Of a DNA stretch of 64,000 bases, positions 28,460 through 40,100 are shown in pieces; the first letter of the stretch is position 1, and every line of letters starts with the position of its first letter. The DNA comes from Andrena cerasifolii. Lineage: Eukaryota; Arthropoda; Insecta; Hymenoptera; Andrenidae. Location of the stretch: the NCBI RefSeq assembly GCF_050908995.1, contig NC_135122.1:14300501-14364500 (forward strand). The letters are read 5' to 3'. The notes under the pieces are model-generated. The model ran no database searches, had not been told where the DNA came from, and worked only from the letters and a program-made list of their open reading frames with translations. The translations under genes were made by a program, and so were the position numbers.

Positions 28460-28703
28460 ATTTTTTCGTGTGGTTTTTCAACTTCGCTATAATTTTACAA
28501 TTAGGTATTTTCTTGAGTTAATTAATTTTATTTTTGGAAGACGACCGTGTTCCCTAGTACTGGCTGTATTATAGACATTGTGACGTGCGTTAGTAGTCGT
28601 CTTCCAAAAATAAAATTAATTAACTCAAGAAAATACCTAATTGTAAAATTATAGCGAAGTTGAAAAATGTTCCAAGCCTCTCGTACAGACCACACGAAAA
28701 AAT
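28460..28703. repeat. Perfect 72-bp inverted repeat with 50-nt loop, extended by a 14-bp outer arm
   Basis: Positions 28474-28545 and 28596-28667 are exact reverse complements with a 50-nt spacer (28546-28595). The left arm continues without a break to 28460 (ATTTTTTCGTGTGG). Its partner on the right (CCACACGAAAAAAT) lies at 28690-28703, after a 22-nt unpaired stretch at 28668-28689. A transcript from either strand would fold into a stem of 72 pairs plus 14. The absence of any mismatch suggests recent origin or gene conversion. It could be a recent inverted duplication, a foldback element, a hairpin-RNA locus or an assembly artefact. No flanking target duplication is seen. Confidence 0.95.
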
Positions 28704-29746
28704 TGTAGTCCTACAGCCGTCGGACCCTGCCCTAGAAGAAGCATGAGGACCGAGAGGAATTCTTTTTTTAAAAGTGTAAGATGAGTGCGCTTTGTTGTTC
28801 CTGGGAGCGAGGGCTCCCTCGCCAACAGCAACTTGGACCTATAGGTGGCATTACCTGCCTCAAATTGAAGAAGATTAATAGTCAAAAGCAGAATTGGGGA
28901 AAAAATAAGTATGTGGACCGAGAGGAATAAGCTCGGAACTTCTATATGTACGAACGAGACTAGAACTTAGGACTTGCCAGAAAGAGTTAGGCAGATTAGA
29001 CTCCGGTTGGGACGTTACAACATAAAACGGAAATTTTTTTGGGTGCCAAAGGTATGAATTGAAAATTTAATAAAGATCTCTTCTGGAATAATGTTCCTCC
29101 TATTCCTCATCTTCCAAGAATACCTCTTTATAAGTTACACCGAGATATTTCACCCCAAATCCATTACTGAGCTATATTAAAAGCAAACGTAATAAAGCAT
29201 TTTCATCCCCACCACCCGCGAAATATCCCTCGGCGGAACGAAAGGAACAGTCTTTCCCGCAAAGAACAGATTTCATCCACGCCACTAATAACACTCACTC
29301 GCGCATGTCCCAATTGAATATTCAGCATTCAGCACTTGGCACTGGAAACAGTCTACTTAGTGATTTGCGCGAAGTGGATCACAGCAGCGAACAGAAGAAG
29401 GGAAGAGTACACCATTGTGGGAAATATCGCATGGTCTCTGCCGCGGCAAACTACCCTTATCCCCATCATTTTTTTTTTGTTCTCCTTGCGCAGCTGCTTT
29501 CTTTTTGCAAAAAGTCGCGTTCTCTTCAAATGAGGAGTCGGCGGATGTCTGCACTTCCACCCGCCGGGGCGGTTGAAAAGCATGGAAAACATTTACCTTC
29601 GACGATGGGCGGAACGACGCGACGTTCCCTATAAATTCCGATCGGACGTGCAAACTATTTGTGCGCAAACTGCGAATCCACGTGATAATTCCGTACTCGT
29701 TCTCATAAATTTCCGGGAATATATCGTGGCTAAAAGGCAAAGATGA

Positions 29747-29770
29747 AGAGAGAGAGAGAGGGGGGGGGGG
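29747..29770 (+). repeat. (GA)n followed by a run of ten G
   Basis: A GA dinucleotide tract runs directly into ten guanines (29761-29770). It is a simple-sequence tract, probably variable in length, with no other feature attached. Confidence 0.9.
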
Positions 29771-32476
29771 CGCACATTCTATTCGGTTGCTTGAATAAAT
29801 GACGCGACTTTAAGAATTAATACCCGCGTTCCCCCGCGCGAATCCAGCGAGATCATCCCCCATTTCTCCTGCCGCGTTTCGCTCGCGGTTAATGAAGTTT
29901 AAATAAATAAATCACATCCACGGCTCCCGCTGCTACTTGGGAACGCGCCCGCTAGAGAGTTATACACTTTTATTCTCTCGCTAACTACGCAGTGGGCGAA
30001 AAGTGTGCATTTATTAAACGTGGCCGCTTCGACCGTCGTTTCTTTCAGGGAACTGACAGAAATTATGGGGGAGTGGCATTATCTGGAGCTGGTGTTAAAT
30101 TCAGCTTCATAGCGGTGGAATTTGTGTGATCATGGAAGAGTTGCAGTTTCGAAGGTGCATTATTCAGAATTCAAATAACTGGGAAATATGTAAAGGGAAG
30201 AATTTGTAATAACTGTAAATGTGGTTCCTTAGCAGATTCTCCAAGTGAATGTAGAATCTGTTATTAGGCACCTCGCCTCCGTAATGTTTCTTATAGGTAA
30301 TTCCCAGTAATAAAGCACTAAATACCACTTTAAATAACTCTAACTCGTAACTCAACTCGCAGTTCCATAATTTCAACTCCTACGTTCCATTGATTATCGG
30401 ATAAACAGAGGTCGAATAATAAAATAAATACAACACCACTGTGGTAGGTATTGGAATGTACGTAGAAAACAAATGGCAGTGAGATGACGGTAATCAAAAT
30501 GAAACATGAAAGCGGCGACGGGAAAATGCACGGTCGGAAAATTCCCAGTTGTCCAAGTTCATCTATGCAGTAACAGAGGCACAATGAGTGGCTGTACAAA
30601 CAAGAAAGTTATATGATACCATGGCGATAGCTTGTTTTAGAGTTAATACAGCCGGGCTCGATCAAACTGGAGCCCGAATCGCTTGAGGATTCGCTCGGCG
30701 AATTGGAAACCGGGGCGAAATCCTGGCGAGATAACTTTCAATCAGCGACAATCTCGGAAATACGCCCCGGCGATGAACCCCGCGCGATCCCGTGCATGCA
30801 TGTATACGCGGCTAATGGAAATTGAATGATTAGGCCAGACGTTATCGCGAAACTTTTCGCTCGAACGCCGCGATTCATTTCTGCATGTCGACCCGGAGTG
30901 GCGCTCGAATTTCGAAGTTAAATTTCATTCGCCTGCCCTACGGTGGCAGCGATTTTTGTCACGAGTATCATCAATTCCTCCTGTCGAAAGTGCTGTGCCG
31001 CAAAGAAACAAGACGGGAACGACGGCGGCCAAGAAATTTCGGTGGACATCGACATTGCTATGAATAGAATATCGTTGCAATATGAAATTAATACTTATTA
31101 GTGTTCTTACAATAAATAATACACAAAGGGCAGGGTTTAGAAACGATAGGAACATTTTAATTCCCTTTTAAAGTTTCTGAGAGACGAATAAATTCATTCC
31201 GATCCAGATTTTGTAACGAAGGTGTTTCAGGAATATTTTAACGTGATATTGTTCATTAGATATTGAAATCTGTGATTTAGTGTGATTGTTAAATCGTTAC
31301 GAATTGAAACCGATATTGAGTAATTGGAATTGTTGCTAACAACGTGCATAGAGCAAGATGAAAGGGGGATATTCTATTTCTAGATAAAAATTCCTCGATA
31401 CTACTAGTAAGTTTCACGTGTACCACGTTTATAGAAGATATGCAATCAAAGTGACGCAACGTTGCGCGCCACCCTTCTGATCTGTCAGTTTAAAATATTC
31501 CAACAGACTGCGCAATAAATTTTTAGGGGCAGCGACAAATCCTGGCTGCCGGAGCGTCGAAGGGGAGAGCAAAGGACGAGACCGAGGTAGATGGGGAATT
31601 AATACCGACGGGTAGAAAGTCAAATAGCGTTTTGAGTGGAATATCGAGCGACTCGAAGAAAGAGGAGACGCGAAACAACTCCTTTGTACCTATACGAATG
31701 TGATAACGGTTTGATTGCTTTTTATGCCTCTGTTTTTTCAGACAGCTTCTCTGCCAACATACCATACTTTAATTAATCCTTTGAAACTGCAAAACATTTT
31801 GAAACCAAATTGTTATTATTCAGATCTGCAACACAACCGATGTCGCAAAAATTTCAAAAGTGCATTCGATAATCTCCGCACGATCATATCAATTTCCAAG
31901 CAATCAACGCTTAATCAACTGATTGTCATCCTATTTCATATTTATTGAAGGCTTTCACAGTTCCAATCCAGAAAATATTTAATACTTAAGACCGCAATAA
32001 TATTATGGCATTTTAACGATCACGTTAAAAGAAATCATGTTTTGCTGAGCACACCCGATAATAGGAATCGAGGGAATCTCTGAAACAAGATCAATGTTGG
32101 TTGGAAACGGGAAATGAAACCCCTCGATCGGCAAGTCCCGAATAATCTGGGGAACGGCTCGAATAGTTTGGCGCATCTCAAACAATTCGTTGATCTCCTT
32201 AAATTCAATCGCGTGCAGTTTACACGATTCCCTCTAAAATTATTCCACATGACCTGGATTATTCGGCCGCGAATCGGTAACGTTCCGCTGTTAGTCGCGT
32301 GATTGTTCGAATCCGTTTCCGTTCTGGACGGGGAGCGCACAGTTTCTCAAGCGGAACGGCGAAAATTTCGATATTACGAGAACGTAAGATTCGAAAAGAG
32401 TCGTCTGATCAACCCTCCACTGAATTAAATACGTGACTATGTAAAAAATTCCTAGGACGATGCTTGAGATAAACAG

Positions 32477-33143
32477 TTAAGGGGAGAACCTCGTTTTGGA
32501 CCCTGAAGAAAGATAATTTTCGCTAATTTTTTAACACAGAAAAATAAAGTCGATCTTTCCAAAACTTTAGGGGTATTTTAATATATATCTATACAATACA
32601 AAAAAAAAATTTTAATTAAAAAATTGAAAGTTCATCGAGCCGAAATTGATCATTGATGCGCATAGCCACTGGAATTGTGAAATGAAAGGAAAAATGGAGC
32701 GTTTAATTTTTGCCCAAAATCAACAAACCGATATTTTTCTTAGTTTTCTTAAAAAAAAATAAGAAAGTCTAAAATTTACAAAATTGTGGGACTTTAACGG
32801 AAATGTTACGGTTTTGAGGAAAAAATTTAGATGTTTTTATGCAAAAAATAGTTCAATTATAAAATAGTTTTTCATAAACGATTTTAGTTTATCGATGGTG
32901 GTTAGTTATTATTTAACTAAAAAGCCCCGGGAAAAATTGATTAGTCAAATAGTTTTTTACTATGCCTCCCGCGAACTTGAAAAATATTGTCGTGAGAAAA
33001 AGTGTTTTATAGTTTACAGTTTCCGAAATACTTCGAATTTCATTCTGAAACGTTAGGAGTATATTCTCTACGAGTATTACTATCATTTAAAGTAAAAACA
33101 AATATCGAAAATTTCGACCCTCTAAATCAGGTTCTCCCCTTAA
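32477..33143. mobile_element. piggyBac-like MITE with TTAA duplication, 667 bp
   Basis: The ends read TTAA GGGGAGAACCT at 32477 and AGGTTCTCCCC TTAA at 33143. Eleven terminal bases match perfectly and more match after a two-base mismatch (TTT against TTT). The flanking TTAA tetranucleotides (32477-32480 and 33140-33143) are the target site of piggyBac-type elements. The interior is AT-rich with many poly-A and poly-T runs and has no ORF, so it is a non-autonomous relic. Family level is inferred from the TTAA site and terminal repeats. Confidence 0.78.
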
Positions 33144-33512
33144 GTTGGGATACAGTTTTAAGACAGTGAAGAAAATGTTTCTACTTGAGAATATCACTTG
33201 GATCATTTCTTCGCTCTAAAAAAAAAATATTAACAGTTACGAAGCTACGTTTACACAACTTATTTTCATATTTTCATCATTGTAATTATTAGAATACATG
33301 CCTACATTTCGCCCCTTATTTTAGAAACTGGCAATATACTCCTCAGAGAATGTTGCCAGCGACAAAATTTCGACATAAAAAATCTTCCATATTTTGTATT
33401 AAACCAGGAATAATCTGCTAGAATTTATGCAGCAAGCTGCCACCAAAGTGTCATCACTAATTACACATAGAAGCTTCTCAAGCTGTATCAACATGCTGAA
33501 TTTCCCCTTCGG

Positions 33513-33698
33513 TATCCGAGTAGAATTTAAGTTATTACGATTCCCTAGTGCTCAAGTAAAATTCGGGTTACTAGGAATTTCAAGTTGCGACGATTCTCTA
33601 GTGCTGAAGTAAAATTCAGGTTTCTACGATTCTCCAGCGTGCAAGTAATATTCAAGATGCAGCCGTTCCTCCAGTGCCCGACTAAAGTCCGAGTTATA
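33513..33698. repeat. Degenerate minisatellite, unit about 36 bp, four to five copies
   Basis: Units of the form CGATTCTCTAGTGCTGAAGT followed by AAAATTCAGGTTTCTA recur near 33538, 33590, 33627 and 33663 with growing divergence, and a partial unit sits near 33513. One interval carries about 17 extra bases. An overlapping minus-strand open frame (33545-33982) owes its repeated ENRRNLNF-type peptide to this tandem structure rather than to a gene. Confidence 0.75.
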
Positions 33699-36600
33699 AT
33701 TCCTGGACGGCTAAGAAAATGTCCTGGTACGCGCCCGGATGAGTTGGTATTCCTCAAGGAAACGGGCGCAAGATGCTGGGCGGAGGTGAGTGCACCGCAG
33801 TATTTAGAATTGCAACTTAGATTCGCAGCAAGCAGGCAGATTATTTGGTAGACACGGAGGCCATTGTAATTTCTCTTGTTAGAACAATGCTGGCGTTTCA
33901 GCGTGCAGAGTCGCGAATCGGGTAAAGCCGCTCCAGGCAATCCAGTGTTTCTGTTCACAGTGGAACACCGCGCAAACAACACCTTGCCATTGCTACGACT
34001 TTAATTAGTGATTATAAACAGTTACAATTACACCTCGCGAATGGACGTGGACTTGAAATGGAGCCTCGATGGGCCTCCAACGAATGAGTTCTAATAACTA
34101 TTCTGATCTACAGTTCCAAAGAATTACAAGATCATGATTCTCTAGTTAGAAAATTCCCAAGAATTTGTTAAGAATATTTCTTCACAGTGCACAGTGCACA
34201 GTGATAATACGAAATAAAATTTAGGTCCGTTAATCACCAGTTACCAAGATTGTTGATTCTAGAAGACTTTGGAGGGGCAAGCCACCCCTCTGAATAGCTC
34301 CTCCGACCTAATTTCCATCGGTCAGTTCACCCTCATTTTTCTCGCGAATTTAAGAGCATATTGTTCGCCAAAATAATCTTATCCGACGAAAAACACGGCT
34401 CTTTGCCCCGCGTCTGGAGGGCGAGCCACGGGAAAAGATTGAAAATCAGGGCGTACGGTCAATCCTCGAAGGAGATTAGTTCATCAATGTTTCATGAGAC
34501 GGCCATGTGCCGCGTAATCCACTCTTTAAAATGGAAATCGGGGAAACCGGGACGAAGTCCACCTTCTACCTGGACCAACTGAATTTCCTCTCGTTCCGAG
34601 CACCACGAGAATCGGCCCTTTCTGAAATTATTTTCACCGTTGCGCGAGCAAGCAAGAAGAATTAGGTATGCCGGGTAACAAGCTCGGGCTCGATGGAACC
34701 ATCGACTGTTAAAATTCCTCGACGAAGTCTCGTTTCGTACTTCGCCAGTAAGAATACTTTCAGCGGACCGTGTCTGAAGATATTCTCTATTGCGGAAATT
34801 AAATTTCACTTCTCCAGAATTTTAATTTGTATCATTGGGTGCTGGTCGTACGTTTCTTTGCGTAGTTCCTTCGTTTCCTTTAATGTGAGATTAGCAAATT
34901 AAATTATTAAACACTGACTGTGCGAAATGTAATACTCGGTAAGTGGTAACTCTTAAACAATTAGGGTTACTTATTTCCCTTCACCGGTCGATCGATTCAA
35001 GTGGAATTGGCATGATTGTCGCGCAAAAAAGAAAAGGTAGCCCGGCCTCAAAATAAGCTCGGTAAGAAGTACCGGCGTGAATGCGGGAATAAGTTCATCC
35101 GCGCGCGACGCTGGGGAAAAAACGAGGACGAGGAGAATAAAATGGATATTCTTCCGTTTATTCCGTGCCAAGAGGCAATTTCGGAATCAGGACATGAGAT
35201 CCTTCGAGGAGCTTTCAAACAGCTCTCCAGGACGAAGAATACATCATCCCAGATATTTACGTTGAAAATTCTGTCGAAAATTTCGAGGGAATTTTAAATC
35301 GGCCGTCCCATGCTCCACCTCCGCTCCTCCGTTACACGTTCCACTGAAAATTCTCAAATTCGAACTGCAATCTTGAAAGAAAAACAGAGAACCCAATGCG
35401 GGTACGGTATGGGGCAAATATTGTGTTAAATTTTCAAGCCAGGTCCGTTGAACTCCGTTCACAGACGGACGTAAATGACGAGATGGCCGATGTCAATTCT
35501 CAGCGAGCATCATTCCATTTTTCCAGAAACAATGCATGTAATAAATTATCGATGCACATAACGCATGTGTTCTGACATACGTCAAACCAGTCGATATTGC
35601 ATAATTACGTCCGGAACGTATTTTAATTTTCGATCTTTCAACTGTTCAATTCACGTCTTGCGTTGCCAAGCAGACAATGTAAATTGATTTGTAACCGGAC
35701 TTTCTGGACAAATTCGATATTATTCTTGACATTTCTTCGCTGATGGGACGTTGGCTGAGCACACAACAATGCACGTTGTCACTTCTTCAATATTTCAGGA
35801 TGAAATGTAACTTCATTCCTTATATTTCTCTTTTAATTTTCATAAATTTCAATATGTTGACCTATCCCTAGTGCAACTAAACGTTTAAATAAAGCGTTCC
35901 AAGTGTAGTGTGCACTACAGGTGGAACACGTGGAAACTAAGTTTAATGATCCAATTCCAGCCATCGAATAACTATCACGGGTCGAGCGGCCACGATTGTG
36001 TACACGATCATCGAATCGGCTCTGCGTCCCCTAATTAGCTCGATACCGCTGTTTGACGCTTGACTTTCTACTCAACCCGTGATTGACATGGTTCTTCGTG
36101 TCAAAACCTGATTGGAAGGATCACCAGCTCATATTGACACTCGGTGGAACGCAATAGTAAAGCGAAACGAATGCTGCGCTCCGCTGAAACTAATTGTAAG
36201 TCGATCGGCGCTGGTATTTTCAACGATTGGAATCTGTAATATTTGAGCGATTTCTCTGATTCGCATAATGCTGCAACCTGATGATAAAATGTAGCGGAGA
36301 TCTGACCACCTAAACGAGTCGATGTTTCTAAGGAAAAGAATGTAAGATCTTACGTAGTAAACTACGAAATAATTCGGTAGAGATTACTTTACCGAGATCT
36401 GACTTCTTGATGTCTTTCCCCGTTTTGGAGATTTCGCCGCTTGGTCTTTTAGGTTAATCGACATTTATTGAGATGAGCGGATGTAAGGTTCGCGTAGCAA
36501 TCGTGCCCTTTCAGGTTATTACTGTTTTTAATTAACGTTTCCCCTACTGGCAGCGTAAAGAATGGCTTTCTAAATACGCGAGAAACTCGGTACATTTGAA

Positions 36601-37129
36601 TTCGTAAGAACAGATTTTTCTCTCATGAATCCCACTTTTACATGCGTGAATATTCACGTACAAGGTCTGCCCGTGACATCAGGCGACGTTTCAGCATTCC
36701 CAACCATTCCACGATGAAATTAAACTGCTTTGTATGAATATTTATAGATGATTCTAGGACATTATTTCGGTATTACCCCCCGCGAAATTATACGCAACCG
36801 TTTTTGCACGAGAACAAGCGCGAACGTCAATTGCACCATTCTTTATAGACGTAAGTTTGCACACCGGCAGTGATAACGAAAGCGTGATAGAAATAAAGCG
36901 ACGAACCCCTCATCAGAACGATTCACGTTTGCTTCATTTTGTTTCTCTGCAGCGTAGCAGTGTATTTTTCTTCCTATTTAAACGATTTTATGCAGCTTCA
37001 ATCCTCTGTTTGTTTGATTTTTTTTTAAAATATTTTATTTATTTCATCTTCCTCCGCCATCCGCACAAGCATCAATCCTACGCGACGCGTCGAATAATCG
37101 AATTTAAGTATTTTCGCGATTGCGTCGAT

Positions 37130-37156
37130 GATAAAGTGTCTTTATGACACTTTATC
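37130..37156. repeat. Perfect short hairpin, 11-bp arms and 5-nt loop
   Basis: GATAAAGTGTC (37130-37140), loop TTTAT, then GACACTTTATC (37146-37156). The stem is exact. GATAA at each end also matches a GATA-factor site, so it could be a paired binding site. It stands alone with no nearby coding sequence. Confidence 0.8.
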
Positions 37157-40100
37157 TGACCTAGCGTCGTCGATGGCAGAAGCATCGACGCGAGCGGGGG
37201 GAAAAACTCGCGTGAAATAAGGAGCGAAGAAAGCAAAATGGCACGCCACGAAGAGGGATGGCGGAAGTCGGCGCACAGGACGAGAGAAAACTTCCCCGGG
37301 GTTTCTCGAATAAAAGACGTGACCGAGTATCGCGGCTGACCGTAATTCCTTCGTGTTTACTATCCGTGATAACGGGATAGGACGCCTGTCCGACGAAACA
37401 CGGGGCTCAGGAATCACGAAGGACATCGCCTGTATCCGCTTGACGTTCGTTCCGCGCTATTTACACTCCTTCCGCTCTTCTTTCCAACGATTTTACTCTT
37501 GTCGCGCCTCGTGGACAATTATTCGAACGTTTGTCCAGAGAATTTCGAGGACCCTCTGCCAAATACTCCCCCGGATTTTCCAGGCTTGAACATTCTTGTT
37601 GGTTCAGAGACGACATCCACTTCAGTCTCAGCTATCCAGCCAAATTTCGCTTTGCCACCTTTAATCGACCGTTGAATTGCGATTAATGGTAGTTTTATGA
37701 AGTTTAGATAGTAGGTTGAATAGTGTAACCTTGAAATTTTTTTGAAAATTTTGTACAGAGAAAGTAGACCATTGAATGTTGAAGAATAGTAGGTATTGAT
37801 CGAGTAATCCGCTACGAATTGGGAAGATGTTACACTGACAGGTTTCACCTCCCTCATTTTTCTTCCCCCTGTCGCCTCAGCCGTCCCTGTTCCTCGTTTT
37901 TCGCTTATTATCCTACTTTCGCCAGCGTCCCGCTTCCTGGTACGTCATCGAGAAAATTTAACGAGGACAAATGAAGTGGAAAAGGATGCGCCCAGCTCCT
38001 GATTCCGGACTAAACTTTCTCTCGTACATCGTGCAACGCGTCACATAAATTTTCTATTATTCCTCGAGCTATTTGCGGAAATATTTATGCAGGTACATTT
38101 CGCGCAATCCAATTTCTAGTTGAAAAAAAATTGCAACCCCGAAAAATTCTGTTTGAAATTGCACAATTCGATCTGCTTCTAGCTGAACTTAAATCCCTTG
38201 ACCTCTAACTCATTCTCGAAAATTAAGCGTGCAAAAATTGTGCCACTTTGGTCAGATTGAAACGAACAAAAATCCTGAAACCTCCCCCAAATGATAGATA
38301 AAAAAAAATTATTATACAACGCACGTCCACTATTCTCTAGCTTACAGCACAACCTCGTTCCCATTCAAATTCCATTCTCAATGAAGCCACAAAAACGTCA
38401 CTCCGCGATTTTTATATCCTCGAACGCGTGTAGGAACTATAAACTTCCCTTCCAGCCAGGCATTTCCTCCCCCGTTATTAATTCATTTATCAGAGAGCTA
38501 TCTAAGAGAGTAACCACTGTCTTCGCCGGTTTATTCCCCATTGGAGAAGCCTGGTAGCCCTGTATTTAATAAGGAAATGCTTAGCACGGTGTCAAACCAT
38601 CGCGCGTTACACCGCAAAGTACTTTGATGCACGTGGATAATTCATGCGGATCCAATTAGACTTTGAGATCGCCCTGTAATTATTCCGGGTCGATGGTCTA
38701 ACGTTGGAAGCAGCATCGAAGAAGAGAGAGAGAGAGAGACCATCGTGGGCAACGCTTCGCAGTCGGCATCGCTGGCAGAATAGGAATCACGTTTCATTTC
38801 GTCTGGCTTTGCAACGCAGCCAGATGCACAAGTGCAACCAGCGGCGATGCGACTTTCCCGCCGCACAACTTTCCAGCTCCAAATGGAATTCCATGCGTCC
38901 TAACGTCGAAGTGGTCAGTAACTAACAACCATCGAGTATAATTTCGTAATGTACTTCACGGGGCGCGGCGCATAAAACAAGTTACACGTGCGAGAAGATA
39001 GCTTCGTAAAGTGTTAATATTCAGTCAAGTAAAGTGTGTAGTAAAACTATCATCTAGTATGGTTGAGAGTTTAATTATATTCTGGGAAGCTTCAGATGAA
39101 TGTAAAACGCTTTTATCCAAGTTCCTTGCCGTTTGGGAATGAATAGAAGTGGTCGCTTTTATTATGGTGGAAGATTCTTGTAAGTTTACGAGATTGCCCG
39201 GGAACACAGGGGATTCTATTGCCTCTTCAACTTTAAAAACAAGGTTAAATATCTCTATTCAGAAATGAAGATAATGGGGAGTGTGGGAGAAGCGAACGAG
39301 ACTGTGGGGACTGTTGTCCCGCAAGTAGTTCAGTCAGTCATGGGTCAGACATCTCCGGCTGCGTAACTTACGTGCACCGTGCGCTATTATTTCTCGACAC
39401 TGAAGTGTCTTAGAATTTTAATCTATGCTGAATTTTCCAAGCTTACACTATCCCACTATGTTCACGCAAAAATGGCAATATTCTGTAGAAATATTAATCA
39501 GAATTAGGTTTAATAACAGAAAGACAATGGAGTTTATATTAATGCAGATTTAACTTTCTAACTTCTGTGATATTTTTCTACTGTATTTTCACTCATATTA
39601 CATAATATATACTACAATCTGTGAGTACATGGTAATAAAGTCTTATTACAGCGTTAAAATGATCAAGGCGATAATGAAAAGGAACGACTCATATAGAGTA
39701 TCTTTAATTTTCAGAAAAGCGAAAAAGTCCACGTATTTGTTGGAATACGAAAATCGAAATGAAAGAATGAAGTTAGAAGCTTGATAGAGGAAGCCTTGAC
39801 CTACGAAATGCGACTAGAGAAAATAAAGCAGCATTTTTCTTGCGCACTGTATTGCATTCAATTCAATCCTTTCAATAAATCTATACATGAAATCTGAAGC
39901 CCACTCCGTCCTCACATATTCTCGAGTGTCCCACATTGTTATTGTTGCAAATAACGCGCGAAGAGCGACGATGTACGGCGTCGGGATTTGTATACGGAGA
40001 AATTACGCGACCACGGTGCAGTAGGCGCTTGTCGACAAAACTTGAAGCGATAAAAACCGTCTAGGGACGAGGAAGTTCGATCTCGAGCTGAAGAATATTC

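Noticed and set aside
28035..28481. 148-residue minus-strand open frame next to the inverted repeat
   Set aside because: Low-complexity Arg/Ser composition, no domain, no splice context.
33545..33982. 145-residue minus-strand frame with repeated ENRRNLNF peptides
   Set aside because: The peptide repeats come from the 36-bp minisatellite, not from a protein repeat.
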